Of a stretch of DNA of 64,000 nucleotides, positions 33,040 through 42,747 are shown in pieces (the stretch's first letter is position 1; the number at the start of each line of letters is the position of its first letter). The stretch is taken from positions 280,045 to 344,044 of the forward strand of contig NZ_JAEH01000001.1 in the NCBI RefSeq assembly GCF_000518805.1. The letters run 5' to 3'. A program made the translations under genes and the position numbers. The notes beneath the pieces were generated by a model. The model made no database searches. It worked only from the letters and a program-made list of their open reading frames with translations, and had not been told where the DNA came from. This DNA is from Shewanella waksmanii ATCC BAA-643. Lineage in GTDB: Bacteria; Pseudomonadota; Gammaproteobacteria; Enterobacterales; Shewanellaceae.

Positions 33040-33055
33040 TACCCCTAAAGAGGTA
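33040..33055. promoter_or_regulatory. Perfect NarL/NarP 7-2-7 palindrome upstream of the second LysR-type gene
   Basis: TACCCCTAAAGAGGTA fits TACYYMT-N2-AKRRGTA at every defined position. It is about 87-102 bases upstream of the LysR-type start. A half CRP/FNR site (GTGATCAAG) follows within ten bases. Confidence 0.8.
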
Positions 33056-33289
33056 TTTTTGTGATCAAGATATGATCCAATTTTGATGACTTGCAATAAG
33101 CGAGTTACCACATTTGAGAAGGCCAAGTTTGACTTGTTAACCCACTGTAAAGCAGAACAATTAAATACTGCGAAGAGGTGAAAACTTGTGATGTCGCGAT
33201 ATTTTGGTTGCAGCGATCGCAGTTGTTCACGCTTGGGATCAGCGTAAGGTAAGCATTAGGTGCTATAGGTAGCGCACACTAAGAAGCAT
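33056..33289. other. Intergenic region between the LysR-type and DUF1111 genes
   Basis: No gene is evident. It presumably holds the promoter of the leftward LysR-type gene. A CRP/FNR-like half site is at about 33061. Confidence 0.35.
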
Positions 33290-33311
33290 AGAGCTGGCTA
33301 TACGCCAGCTC
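33290..33311 (-). terminator. Hairpin after the DUF1111 gene
   Basis: GAGCTGGC (33291-33298) pairs with GCCAGCTC (33304-33311) around five bases, just past the stop at 33320. The leftward T-run is weak. Confidence 0.5.
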
Positions 33312-33319
33312 TAAGTGAA

Positions 33320-34957
33320 TCATAATGACATAACAAACGCGATAACCTGAGCTCGCTCAGCGGCGCTAAGCGCCATAAACTTATCGGTACTATCTTGTGA
33401 CTCGCCGCCATGCCATAAAATAGCTTCTTCAATGGTCGCGGCACGGCCATCATGCAAGAACCCCGCTTGAGGATTAACGGTTTGGGTCAAGCCTATTCCC
33501 CAAAGCGGTCGAGTACGCCACTCTGTACCATCCGCGAGAAAGTCTGGGCGATTGTCCGCTAAGCCTTCTCCCATGTCATGTAGCAACATATCGGTAAATG
33601 GGTAAATGGTTTGCCCTTTATGACCTTCAGTCATCGCATTGCCACCAATTGTCCCCTCTGTCTTAGTGACAAATTTAGGCTGGTGACAGCCGCTACAGTT
33701 AATCTCAGCAAACAGTCGTGCCCCTTCACGTACATCTGCATCTTGCACATTACGGCGAGCTGGAACAGCTAAGGTTTCGGCATAAAACACCACTGCGTCA
33801 CTGAACGCGGCATCCGCTTCAGGTGCGCCGTTTTCATCTTCACCAGTATCGACAAAACCGGTACGTGTCAGATAACTATCGTGCAAAGCAGTGCCCGCAA
33901 CACTTTCTTGTGGGAACAATGGATTAGTAATGCCTATATCGCCACGCAGCGCGCCTAGCGACTGTACTCTGACACTGGGTGTATTGGCCTTCCAACCAAA
34001 CCGTCCCAGCGATACCGGGTTAGGATCACCGGCCTGCGCCTTTACCGCATCAAACACGTAGTTCGCGCGTCCAGAAATGCCATCTTGGTTGCTATCATTT
34101 TCATCAACCAGTGCCAAAATGTCCGCTTCAGGAATCGCTTCTAGCAAACCTAAGCCAAATACTGGCATGCCATTACGCCAACCCATCAACACATCATCTT
34201 GTAACAAGTTGGAGGTTACATTGCTGCTTTGCTTCGTTTCCCCCGGCGCATCGTAAGGGTTTTCAACTTCGAATAAAGGCTTTTTCAAGGTGACAGTGTG
34301 GCCATCAAGGTAAGTAACTTGGCTGGTCTCATAAGACAGATAAACATCGGCTTGACCGCCAAACAGATTCGTTTCCCAATCAGGCCGAGCTTTTAACACA
34401 CCGCGATGAAATAGCTGGCCACCAAAATCTGGTACAGGGATCGGCGCACAGTAATTGTTAGCTGCCGTGCCTTGGGTACAGGGCTGATCTCGCGCAAGGC
34501 TTATGCGCAAGAAGATACCAGCCTCAGACCCCAATTTAACGCGTGTTTCGCCGCTGGCAACAATCGGTGTAGAGTTACGGCCATCGCGCTGATGACAAGA
34601 GTTGCAGTCGGCATTATTAAATACTGGACCTAACCCATCTAAATCAGGGTGTTCTACATTGGGCGCTGTGGTGAATGCAGTTTCAAAACCTAAGTCACCG
34701 TCTAAATGCAACTCAAGTTCAGCTTCGCTAAGGTTAGGTGCCGGGGTTGAAAAACCATGCCCCGACTCTGACGCATCGAACGTGGTGGTGTCACCGCCTA
34801 AAGCAGTCACATCAGTATAATCTGGGTAAGTCACTTCGGGCTCAGGAATGACAGGGTCGACAACCTCATCACCTGATCCTCCGCAGCCACTAAGGGTAAA
34901 TAGAATAGCTAAAGAAATACTTGATAGTTTTATCAAGCTATTATTGATTGATTTCAT
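33320..34957 (-). CDS. DUF1111 di-haem oxidoreductase-like lipoprotein
   Basis: A 545-residue protein with a lipoprotein signal (LFTLSGC) and two haem c motifs, CNSCH at C118 and CSGCH at C421, as in the DUF1111 family, which is distantly related to bacterial cytochrome c peroxidases. Family landmarks include LDGLGPVFNNADCNSC and DMGEGLADNRPDF. It is the third gene of a porin-imelysin-DUF1111 run, a group repeatedly found in marine bacteria and tied to iron limitation; it may oxidise or reduce iron at the outer membrane. The start at 34957 (ATG) is chosen over a GTG three codons before it. A hairpin separates it from the imelysin gene. Confidence 0.87.
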   Translation of the reverse strand: MKSINNSLIKLSSISLAILFTLSGCGGSGDEVVDPVIPEPEVTYPDYTDVTALGGDTTTFDASESGHGFSTPAPNLSEAELELHLDGDLGFETAFTTAPNVEHPDLDGLGPVFNNADCNSCHQRDGRNSTPIVASGETRVKLGSEAGIFLRISLARDQPCTQGTAANNYCAPIPVPDFGGQLFHRGVLKARPDWETNLFGGQADVYLSYETSQVTYLDGHTVTLKKPLFEVENPYDAPGETKQSSNVTSNLLQDDVLMGWRNGMPVFGLGLLEAIPEADILALVDENDSNQDGISGRANYVFDAVKAQAGDPNPVSLGRFGWKANTPSVRVQSLGALRGDIGITNPLFPQESVAGTALHDSYLTRTGFVDTGEDENGAPEADAAFSDAVVFYAETLAVPARRNVQDADVREGARLFAEINCSGCHQPKFVTKTEGTIGGNAMTEGHKGQTIYPFTDMLLHDMGEGLADNRPDFLADGTEWRTRPLWGIGLTQTVNPQAGFLHDGRAATIEEAILWHGGESQDSTDKFMALSAAERAQVIAFVMSL

Positions 34958-35025
34958 GCGCTGCACACTCTATATAGCTCTTAAGCATTTACTGATAAAC
35001 CATGTAAAAATCATGGATATACAAT

Positions 35026-35051
35026 CAAAAAAAGGGAGCCTAAGCTCCCTT
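35026..35051 (-). terminator. Attenuator or terminator between imelysin and DUF1111 genes
   Basis: AAGGGAGC (35032-35039) pairs with GCTCCCTT (35044-35051) around CTAA; read leftward it is followed by seven T residues. As it lies inside the presumed operon it probably lowers DUF1111 expression relative to imelysin. Confidence 0.75.
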
Positions 35052-35062
35052 AACTTTTGTGG

Positions 35063-36217
35063 TTAAACATTCCAATCTTGCAATAGTGGTAACACATCAG
35101 ACTCTAAGGTGGTTTGCAGCGTGGTCAAGGCATCAACCGCTGTTTGCACTCGTTCTCTACCTGCTTCATCGAGAATAGCTTGTCTAAATGGCATGTCACT
35201 GGTGCCCGCTATCGCTTGAATTTTAATGATGGCATCATCAATCTCGCTGCCAACGCGTGCGGCTAAGGTGGCATCTGCCGCTGCAACAAAATCGACAATT
35301 CCCTGTTTATCTGCTTGGCCTGTTAGCTCGCCTTGATAAACATTACGCACGCCAATAATATTGTCGCTAAAATCAGTCAATGAGTTCCAAGAGTACTGTG
35401 ACTCTACCTTAGAAGTGTCTGCATCATTAATGGTGGCACCAAATGGGTCAGCAATTTTGCCATTACCCACCTCATCGACAATGCCAATCATGCCATTGAT
35501 AAGCTCTTCAATCACTCCAACCTGCGATGCATAAAATGTATTACCATCAGCGCCAGGATTTTTCACTAAGTTGGCATAAGCATCGCCACTTTGACCGTCA
35601 TGGCTAAGTTGCCAGGCATCATCAAGGGTTTTGGTATAGTCGCGAAAAACTTCGGCTAGCCCCATTAGATAGTCACGCTCTGTTGCCGTTAGATCGGCAA
35701 TATCTTTCTCATTGTCCGCAACACCATCGCCAAACAATAGGTATTCCATAGTGTGGAAACCTTGCACATCATCATTCCAACCTTTAATAGTGTCAGCATC
35801 GAAGCCTGAGTTAGTCGCCAGCACAGTGGTTAAGTCGGTGGTATTGAGTGGCCAGCTATCTAGATGTGGGTCAATACCTAACGAGTCAACTGGGCCAAAA
35901 ATATGTGATTCACCCTGCTCCCATGGTTGGCGCGCCGCCTTCCATGCTTCTTGAGCAGCAATAAGGTTTGCTTGAGTGGGGGTGGCAACCAGTGTTTGTG
36001 TTGCCGCAAGCATCGCTTCACCTTGTGCCGCTAATGCAGCGTAACCAGCAACAATGACATCATCGGTCAAATTAGTAATAAGTTCATCGGCACTGTAAGT
36101 GAAGCCCGTTTCAGGGACCACTGGATCGGGTGTGCTACTGTCACTGCCTGAGCCACCGCAAGCTGCAAGTGTGGTAATCAAAGCCAATGCCACAGCTGAA
36201 TATTTAATGTTTTTCAT
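35063..36217 (-). CDS. Imelysin-family lipoprotein (ICMP/EfeO-like)
   Basis: A 384-residue protein with a lipoprotein signal (TTLAAC) and the imelysin fold. The GxHxxE motif is in GFHTMEY with His155 and Glu158, in the right place after the GPVDSLGIDPHLDSWPLN block. Family members are periplasmic iron-responsive proteins, some forming part of ferrous-iron uptake systems; imelysin peptidase activity is doubtful. It lies 51 bases downstream of the porin gene on the same strand and has GGAG before its start. The operon has a Fur-type site at its head. Confidence 0.88.
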   Translation of the reverse strand: MKNIKYSAVALALITTLAACGGSGSDSSTPDPVVPETGFTYSADELITNLTDDVIVAGYAALAAQGEAMLAATQTLVATPTQANLIAAQEAWKAARQPWEQGESHIFGPVDSLGIDPHLDSWPLNTTDLTTVLATNSGFDADTIKGWNDDVQGFHTMEYLLFGDGVADNEKDIADLTATERDYLMGLAEVFRDYTKTLDDAWQLSHDGQSGDAYANLVKNPGADGNTFYASQVGVIEELINGMIGIVDEVGNGKIADPFGATINDADTSKVESQYSWNSLTDFSDNIIGVRNVYQGELTGQADKQGIVDFVAAADATLAARVGSEIDDAIIKIQAIAGTSDMPFRQAILDEAGRERVQTAVDALTTLQTTLESDVLPLLQDWNV

Positions 36218-36267
36218 GTTAAAGCTCCAAAATTTTAATAAGTTTCAATGCCTATTAGGCGGAATAT

Positions 36268-37671
36268 TTACAAAGAGAATTGATAACCGACGCCTAAAGC
36301 GAAGAAGTTGGTATCGGGAATGGCAGCAACGGCGACTTGTTGGCGGCCGCCCTCAGCCTTGATGACAATTTCAGGGATAGGTGAATAGTTAACCCCGACA
36401 CTCGTCCAAGTGTTTTCGTAGCGTTTGGTCGCCGTACCGGTTTCCACCTCTTTCAGCGGATTTGAATAGTCGATATTGGCAAAAACAGTCAATGGAATAG
36501 AGGTGAAATAACTTAAGTCGACACCAGCTTCAACAAAAAAAGCTTCAGACTCTGAGCCCAGCTGAGCAAAGTTGCCAGGCTTTAATCCTGGGGTGGTTTT
36601 ATTGGCTTGGGTAATCGCATCGGCATCACTTAAGGTGCCGTATAAGTATTGGCCTCGCAGTATCCAAGGACCTTGAACATATGCACCCGACAACGCCAAA
36701 ATAGACACGGTACCATCGCCAGTTACCTTGTTGCTCTTATGGCGATTGCCAGTGGTATTGCCATAATAGTAAGCGACACCGGCTGCAAAACCGGGTTGCT
36801 TAAAGCTGCCGTAATCTAACCGCAATGCATAGGCGAGATCGTCAGCGTTGACATGTTCAAAACGTTTTTGATGACCAGAGGCTACCCAGTCATAGGTGCG
36901 AAAATACTCAGAATTGAGCCCACTGACGACTTGCGCTTGATAGTGAAAATTTGCCACTTCACCAAAAATACCGACACCGGTTTCATTCCATACCGCTGGC
37001 ATCATTGCGGTTTCACTACGATGACGCAGCACTGTCAGGTATTGATTAGGCTTGTGAAGGATACTCGTCAATCCGATGGGTAGATGGATATTACCGAACT
37101 TGACGCCAAACGCCTCATTAGGTCGATACCTAATTTGGGCTTTCTCAATCATCACTTCACCGCCAGCTTCTACCTCTGACTCGAACTCACCAAACTCATC
37201 AAAGCCATCATACTCTAGCGCTGCGCCCGTGCCGCCGTGTTCATATTCAATTTCAACTTCCATATCCCACTGGTCATTAAATTGATAGCCAAACTCGGTA
37301 ACGATACGCTCTAAATCGAACCTTCCACGACGCTCTGGTGTGGTGTCTTGGACATTCTCGTAATATTCGTCGCTGGTATAGTTAACTGAACCGTACGACT
37401 TGAAGGTAAATTTACTCCATGGGCTTTCACTGACTTTTTCATCAACAATCGCTGCAACCTGCTGTCGCTGCTCAACAGCGCGTTGCTCTTGCTGTTTTGC
37501 CTGCTGCTTTTGTTGTGCCGCAAGTTCAGCCAAGTCCTGTTTTAACTTTGCCAGTTCTGCTTCCTGCTTAGCTATCGCTTTTTCCAGCGCTGCTGGATCG
37601 GCTGCTTGAACAGCATTTATGGAACACACGCTTGCTATACAAATTCCTAACAAGGTCAATCTTGTTTTCAT
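36268..37671 (-). CDS. Outer-membrane porin with N-terminal coiled coil
   Basis: A 467-residue beta-barrel protein. The start at 37671 follows GGAGAATGAT. The signal peptide ends at AVQAAD. Residues about 25-75 form a Gln/Lys/Glu-rich coiled coil, common in trimeric porins, then come alternating amphipathic strands such as FGYQFNDQWDMEVEIEYEHGG and VKFGNIHLPIGLTS. The last residues GVGYQFSL end in an aromatic-type strand as outer-membrane proteins do. The barrel resembles phosphate-selective (OprO/P-like) porins, but the substrate in this iron-linked operon is unknown. A Fur-like box is 56 bases upstream. Confidence 0.85.
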   Translation of the reverse strand: MKTRLTLLGICIASVCSINAVQAADPAALEKAIAKQEAELAKLKQDLAELAAQQKQQAKQQEQRAVEQRQQVAAIVDEKVSESPWSKFTFKSYGSVNYTSDEYYENVQDTTPERRGRFDLERIVTEFGYQFNDQWDMEVEIEYEHGGTGAALEYDGFDEFGEFESEVEAGGEVMIEKAQIRYRPNEAFGVKFGNIHLPIGLTSILHKPNQYLTVLRHRSETAMMPAVWNETGVGIFGEVANFHYQAQVVSGLNSEYFRTYDWVASGHQKRFEHVNADDLAYALRLDYGSFKQPGFAAGVAYYYGNTTGNRHKSNKVTGDGTVSILALSGAYVQGPWILRGQYLYGTLSDADAITQANKTTPGLKPGNFAQLGSESEAFFVEAGVDLSYFTSIPLTVFANIDYSNPLKEVETGTATKRYENTWTSVGVNYSPIPEIVIKAEGGRQQVAVAAIPDTNFFALGVGYQFSL

Positions 37672-37726
37672 ATCATTCTCCGCTGTAGAACAGCTCCCCC
37701 TGAAAAATCCCCCACAAAATATACGG

Positions 37727-37745
37727 AATGAGAACAATTTGCATT
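37727..37745. promoter_or_regulatory. Fur-type box upstream of the porin-imelysin-DUF1111 operon
   Basis: Read leftward the 19-mer is AATGCAAATTGTTCTCATT, close to known gammaproteobacterial Fur boxes of the form AATGATAATAATTCTCATT. It ends about 56 bases before the porin start. A second similar dyad, GCAATTACATTTGC, lies at about 37770-37783. Iron-repressed expression is predicted. Confidence 0.72.
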
Positions 37746-38039
37746 AATATTTACAATACAATTTACAATGCAATTACATTTGCAACTGCTAATATTGTTT
37801 CTCGCTAGTAATTCCAACTTTAATAATTAGTAAATACAATAATTTAGGGAATAAATTTAGGTCGAGCGAATTGTACAAGTTACATTGCATAGCAATCTTG
37901 GCAGATCGGCTAAACAGCGCTCAGTGCACAGCGTTGAGCGTCATCGTGACCATACACCCTCGCTGAATCGAAAATAGCCTTGGGGATAAAGTTGGATTTC
38001 GGATAGACTGAGCTCTGGTGCCGACGATGGAATGAACCA
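37746..38039. other. Divergent promoter region
   Basis: AT-rich spacer between the porin and MFS genes, containing the second Fur-like dyad. No gene is seen. Confidence 0.4.
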
Positions 38040-39227
38040 ATGCAAAGAACGCCGCAAAGCTTATTGTTATGGATGACATTTATTATGTCGTTGGTCTTTT
38101 CCGTATGGCAGGTATTGCTCAACAACTTTGTTATTGAACGTGCAGCGTTTACCGGCGCTGAGATAGGTATATTACAAAGCTTGCGCGAAGTACCAGGCTT
38201 TCTCGCCTTTACCGCAATTTTCGTATTACTGGTGCTAAAAGAGCAGAGCTTTGCATTAATTTCTTTGGCCGTATTGTCCATTGGTGTCGCGATAAGTGGT
38301 TTTTTCCCGTCAGCAATGGGCTTATATCTCACCACTATATTAATGTCTGTGGGCTTCCACTATTTTGAAACTATCAACCAATCATTAACCTTACAATGGG
38401 TAGATAAGCAAGACACGGCAGGCTTTTTGGGTAAAGCCATGGCATGGAAAGCTGCTGCCGCATTAACAGGCTATGCCAGTATTTGGTTAATTATGACCTG
38501 GCTTAAGTTTGACTATGTGTATATGTATGCCTTTATTGGCTTACTTGGGCTATTTATGGTGGCAGTGCTAACGGTATATTTTCCCAAGTTTCCAGAAGGT
38601 GAGCCGCAGCATAAGAAAATCATCTTACGTAAAAAATATTGGCTGTATTATCTACTGACCTTCTTCTCTGGTGCTAGACGACAAATATTCATGGTGTTTG
38701 CGGGCTTCATGATGGTAGAGAAGCTTGGCTATAGCGTTAGCCAGATCACTGCCCTGTTTTTGATTAACTATGTCGTCAACTTGCTCTTTGCCCCCGCATT
38801 AGGGCGCTTTATTGGCCGAATCGGCGAACGCCGGGCATTAACAATCGAATATATCGGCCTAATCATTGTATTTGTAAGCTACGCTTTTGTGACCCACCCC
38901 TATATTGCAGCAGGATTGTACGTCATCGATCACTTGCTATTTGCCATGGCGATCGCCATCAAAACCTACTTCCAAAAGATTGCTGATAAACAAGATATTG
39001 CCGCAACCATGTCGGTGAGTTTTACCATTAATCATATTGCTGCGGTGGTGATTCCTGCCCTGCTAGGCCTACTATGGCTGTATTCACCGAAAATGGTGTT
39101 TTTTATCGGTGCTGGGCTGGCACTGTGTTCCCTCATTTTGGCGCGCAATATCCCTTTAATGCCAACTCAAAACCACCGTGTCTGCTGGCCATTAACCCCA
39201 ACCAAGGCCCACTCAAATGCTCAATGA
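38040..39227 (+). CDS. MFS transporter
   Basis: A 395-residue protein of twelve predicted helices. The opening (LLLWMTFIMSLVFSVWQVLLNNF) and the central loop RKKYWLYYLLTFFSGARRQIF fit a major facilitator protein; the A-motif region is loosely conserved (GRFIGRIGERRA). Substrate cannot be inferred. It runs away from the iron-linked operon across a divergent promoter that contains a Fur-like site, so iron control is possible but not shown. The start is a plain ATG with TGGA nine bases upstream. Confidence 0.85.
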   Translation: MQRTPQSLLLWMTFIMSLVFSVWQVLLNNFVIERAAFTGAEIGILQSLREVPGFLAFTAIFVLLVLKEQSFALISLAVLSIGVAISGFFPSAMGLYLTTILMSVGFHYFETINQSLTLQWVDKQDTAGFLGKAMAWKAAAALTGYASIWLIMTWLKFDYVYMYAFIGLLGLFMVAVLTVYFPKFPEGEPQHKKIILRKKYWLYYLLTFFSGARRQIFMVFAGFMMVEKLGYSVSQITALFLINYVVNLLFAPALGRFIGRIGERRALTIEYIGLIIVFVSYAFVTHPYIAAGLYVIDHLLFAMAIAIKTYFQKIADKQDIAATMSVSFTINHIAAVVIPALLGLLWLYSPKMVFFIGAGLALCSLILARNIPLMPTQNHRVCWPLTPTKAHSNAQ

Positions 39228-39311
39228 AACTAAATAGCACTGTTCAATAGCTGTGGTTAACACTATTATTTTATCTTATTAGCAAAGCAAAAGACGGAAC
39301 CAATAGACATC

Positions 39312-40142
39312 ATGGCTGACACTCCCTCAGAGCCCAAAAGCGAGCAAACCTCCGATGTATCGGCACGTAAAAAAGCACTACTGTTGGGAAGACGGTTAGG
39401 TTTAACGAGCGAAGAAGGCTATCGTGCATCTCAAGCCTCTATTGCCGAGCGAGCTGAGCACCGTCAGCGTAAACTTGATAGCCAATACCAGGCCAATTTA
39501 GAAGCGGTCTACACCATTGCGTTAGCAAATACGCCATCTGAGGTCACTGGAACCGATTTAGATCCAGATTGGGTTCACCAATTCTTTCAACTGGCAGAGC
39601 AAATCCACAATCGTAAAATGCAGGAGCTGTGGGGGCGCATTCTCGCCTATGAAATTACCTCGCCCGGCAACTTTAGCTTAAGAACATTAGCCACGCTAAA
39701 GCAGCTCACCCATAAAGAGGCGCAGTTTTTTGAAAAAGCCTTGGCGATGGCAGTAAAAATTAATAACGAGTCCCGGCATAAACTGATTATTGGTTATCGC
39801 TATGCTGGTGGTATAGGTAAGCTGTTTCGCAAAACCGATGCTATCAGTATCGGCCTGTCTCAATTTGGCTTACCTTACTCAACAATTTTAACGCTAATTG
39901 ATTCGGGCATACTGCACCGAAGTGAATTTGAGACTGGCTTACTCAACAGCAAAACCCCAATCAGTTTTACTTTGCAAGATATAAAGATGACATTGACACC
40001 TAAGGGCGGCCACCTGCTATTTAGCTATTATCGTCTTACCCCAGTGGGAGAAGAACTAGCCCAATTGGTGCGCCCTGGGGCAGATATCGAATATACAAAA
40101 GCAATAAAGGCCTTGTTTGCTAAAGACTTTATTATTGATTGA
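39312..40142 (+). CDS. TIGR03899-family protein (DUF2806-like)
   Basis: A 276-residue soluble protein. The recognisable block is TDLDPDWVHQFFQLAEQIHNRKMQELWGRILAYE followed by GNFSLRTLATLKQLTHKEA, which matches the TIGR03899 family found mainly in Vibrio and Shewanella; function is unknown. There is no signal peptide or membrane helix. The N-terminal 60 residues are charged and helical. It overlaps the convergent SUMT gene by 11 bases at the 3' end, so there is no space for separate terminators. Confidence 0.85.
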   Translation: MADTPSEPKSEQTSDVSARKKALLLGRRLGLTSEEGYRASQASIAERAEHRQRKLDSQYQANLEAVYTIALANTPSEVTGTDLDPDWVHQFFQLAEQIHNRKMQELWGRILAYEITSPGNFSLRTLATLKQLTHKEAQFFEKALAMAVKINNESRHKLIIGYRYAGGIGKLFRKTDAISIGLSQFGLPYSTILTLIDSGILHRSEFETGLLNSKTPISFTLQDIKMTLTPKGGHLLFSYYRLTPVGEELAQLVRPGADIEYTKAIKALFAKDFIID

Positions 40143-40953
40143 GCCGAATGGCAATTTGCTCATCAATCGCGTTAGTTGCGCCTTTGGGCTGAAACCAGTT
40201 TAGTGTGTCAGCCAAGGCTACCACTTCGCCAATTATCATTAACGCTGGCATTTGCAGCTGCGGATCGGCGGCAAGCTTATCAAGCTGACCTAATGTTCCA
40301 ATAAATCTTTGCTGTGCTTGTGTCGTCGCTTTAGAGACTATGGCCACCGGCGTATCTGCTGAACGCCCCGCACCAATCAAACCTTGCTTTATCAAACTGG
40401 CATTGAGAATGCCCATGTAGATCACTAATGTATGATTAGCTTTAGCATAGCTGGGCCAATCCATCGGACGGCTTTCAAGCTTGCAATGACCAGTTAAAAA
40501 GGTCACACCTTGAGAATAATCTCTATGGGTTAATGGAATACCCGCATAGGCAGAGGTGCCGCTAGCCGCAGTGATCCCAGGGACGACTTCAAATTCCACT
40601 CCGGCATCAACTAAGGAATCAAGCTCTTCGCCACCACGGCCAAAAATAAACGGATCGCCACCTTTTAAGCGCACCACATTCTTGCGAGTATATGCTTTGG
40701 TGACCAACAATTGATTGATCTCTTCTTGCGCTGCGCTGTGTTTACCCGCACGTTTTCCCACGGCAATTCGCTCCGCATCACTGGGAACCAACGCCATAAT
40801 ATCGTCGCTCACAAGCGCGTCATAAAGTACAACATCAGCCTGCAAAAGCACACGATACGCTTTAATGGTTAGCAGCTCCACATCGCCAGGACCTGCGCCA
40901 ACTAGCCAGACTTTTCCGGCAGCTTGCTGCCCAGGTAACGCAATGAGTTCCAT
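40132..40953 (-). CDS. cobA: Uroporphyrinogen-III C-methyltransferase
   Basis: A 273-residue SUMT. Family motifs in order: [62 protein letters not shown] and the C-terminal ALMIIGEVV. The enzyme methylates uroporphyrinogen III twice with AdoMet to make precorrin-2, the first step towards sirohaem. It lacks the CysG-type dehydrogenase/ferrochelatase domain, so those steps are encoded elsewhere. Sirohaem is needed by CysI at 47083-48780. The start ATG 40953 is preferred over the TTG two codons upstream. cobA is the usual name in Shewanella-type genomes. Confidence 0.93.
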   Translation of the reverse strand: MELIALPGQQAAGKVWLVGAGPGDVELLTIKAYRVLLQADVVLYDALVSDDIMALVPSDAERIAVGKRAGKHSAAQEEINQLLVTKAYTRKNVVRLKGGDPFIFGRGGEELDSLVDAGVEFEVVPGITAASGTSAYAGIPLTHRDYSQGVTFLTGHCKLESRPMDWPSYAKANHTLVIYMGILNASLIKQGLIGAGRSADTPVAIVSKATTQAQQRFIGTLGQLDKLAADPQLQMPALMIIGEVVALADTLNWFQPKGATNAIDEQIAIRLNQ

Positions 40954-41295
40954 AATCAATTCCAGACGAAATAACTTCAGGCTAATATAGCGATATTCTT
41001 ATAATTAAAAAAATAGATAAAAGTTAAAATTTATTCCTTTTTGTTATTAGTGAGGCAATACTCTCGCTACCAAAGTCGTAGCGGGCCTATGGTTTGAATA
41101 TGTTGGCTGAAATGTCTGTTCGTAAGCAGCTATATAAGTGACTGATTTTTATCTGTCATCGTATTGGCAAATTGCTGTAATTTGAAGGATACTCAGATAA
41201 GCGAGTAACTAGCACGATATCTAGTTAACTCACTGATAAAACACAATGGATAATTAGCTGGCTTTAGATGAGTCGTCACCGACATAAGGACTTTG
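40954..41295. other. Intergenic region between divergent cobA and the S41-like gene
   Basis: No gene seen. A hairpin CGCTAC (41065-41070) with GTAGCG (41078-41083) lies about 110 bases upstream of cobA. Promoters for both genes must be here but no hexamers stand out. Confidence 0.4.
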
Positions 41296-42735
41296 ATGCA
41301 ATTTGGCGCTAAGACAATCATCAACTTTTTTGGGCTAGCAATGCTGACCAGTGGCTGTGCACTGGGGTTAATTGCACTTAACAGTGATTGGCAAAATACC
41401 CATTTAAGCCCCTATCAGGCCAACAAAGATCTACAAGTCTTGCAGCAGCAGATTAGCCAACACTCGGCCATAGCAGCTATTGATCCCTCTCAGTTAAATC
41501 AAGTCATTAAAGCCAGTCAGCAGTTTCAGCAGATTTTGCCCTCCCGTGTCAGTGTCACGGAGTTTGTCCCTGAAGTGCAAAAAATATTGGCACAACTCGA
41601 TGACATAAACGCCCATGTTAAAACTGATCGTTTCAGCAAGCAGCTGCCAATCCATATTCGGTATATTGATAACCAGTTTATCGCGCTGAACGATAAAGGC
41701 AGCCTGCAAATCAGCCAGTACCCATACCTTACTCACCTTGATGGTCTGCCGCTGAGTTATTGGTTAAGCGCCGCTGCCCGTTATTTGCCATCGGGACTGA
41801 GTCAAGATTACAACGCACTCCTGACCCAACTAAGCTATTTGCCGCAGTTACGCCAAGAGATTGGAGCTCGTCCTAGTGAGACTGTCACATTGACACTATC
41901 AGACGGGCAACAAAGCCACCAGCAAACGATTGCACTTATCGACAGTGATAGGCCGCCGCACCTGCCTTTTAGTGCCAATTGGGTGATAAAACCGCAGCCA
42001 AGCAATGTGTTTGAAATTGGTAATTTCAATCAATTTGATAACGATACCGCTTTCAAAGCCGTGGTTACGCAAAGTCTGCTTACGCCGCTTACCATTCTCG
42101 ATCTACGCCGGGGGCACGGCACAAACAGCCTATTAACCCGCACCCTTGCAGGTTATTACGGTATGCAAAGCTACTCCGGCATTCAGCCTCCGGTGGCAAT
42201 AGCCCGTTATCGCCTAAACAATCGACTGCGGGCCGATTACCTGCAAAGCCGCCAATTTGCGCTGTTTGATCAATTTTCTTCCTTTGAGCAACTTCATTTA
42301 ACTACCGCAAGCCAGGCTGCCCACAGCAACAGTGACAGTAGTTTTGGTCAGTGGTTTGCCCGTAAAGCCCCTTTTAGTCAGATTAAGGTCAGCCCATTGC
42401 CGACCCATAATAAAGTCGGCAAACTGGCATTAATAATTGGCCCACAATGCCGTGGTGAGTGCCAATGGCTGGTTCATTTTGCCCAAAGTTGGCCTAACGT
42501 AACCTTAATTGGTACAGCAACCCGAGGCGATTTTGATTTAAAGCACCGATTTACTTTACCTAAGAGTAATATAGACGTTACGCTGACCAATAGTTTGGTC
42601 TATGACATGCACGGCCAGCTACTCACAGGGCGCGCAACTCAACCCGATATTGAATTGACTGTAGATGAAAATATCCATTGGCCTGGCCTATTGGATGTGA
42701 TCAACAGCCATTCAAGCACCGCAGTGACACAATAA
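41296..42735 (+). CDS. Peptidase S41-like lipoprotein, probably non-catalytic
   Basis: A 479-residue protein starting at 41296 with AAGGA five bases upstream. The signal ends LTSGC, a lipobox-like site. The C-terminal half resembles tail-specific (S41) proteases: ILDLRRGHGTN in place of LDLRGNGGG, then KLALIIGPQCRGECQWLVHFAQ and TLIGTATRGDFDLKHRF. The catalytic serine of S41 (SAGE-type) is replaced by a Cys-rich sequence, so activity is doubtful. The peroxiredoxin gene starts 12 bases later and may be cotranscribed. The function is unknown; I infer the fold only. Confidence 0.65.
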   Translation: MQFGAKTIINFFGLAMLTSGCALGLIALNSDWQNTHLSPYQANKDLQVLQQQISQHSAIAAIDPSQLNQVIKASQQFQQILPSRVSVTEFVPEVQKILAQLDDINAHVKTDRFSKQLPIHIRYIDNQFIALNDKGSLQISQYPYLTHLDGLPLSYWLSAAARYLPSGLSQDYNALLTQLSYLPQLRQEIGARPSETVTLTLSDGQQSHQQTIALIDSDRPPHLPFSANWVIKPQPSNVFEIGNFNQFDNDTAFKAVVTQSLLTPLTILDLRRGHGTNSLLTRTLAGYYGMQSYSGIQPPVAIARYRLNNRLRADYLQSRQFALFDQFSSFEQLHLTTASQAAHSNSDSSFGQWFARKAPFSQIKVSPLPTHNKVGKLALIIGPQCRGECQWLVHFAQSWPNVTLIGTATRGDFDLKHRFTLPKSNIDVTLTNSLVYDMHGQLLTGRATQPDIELTVDENIHWPGLLDVINSHSSTAVTQ

Positions 42736-42747
42736 CAGGATCAACAG

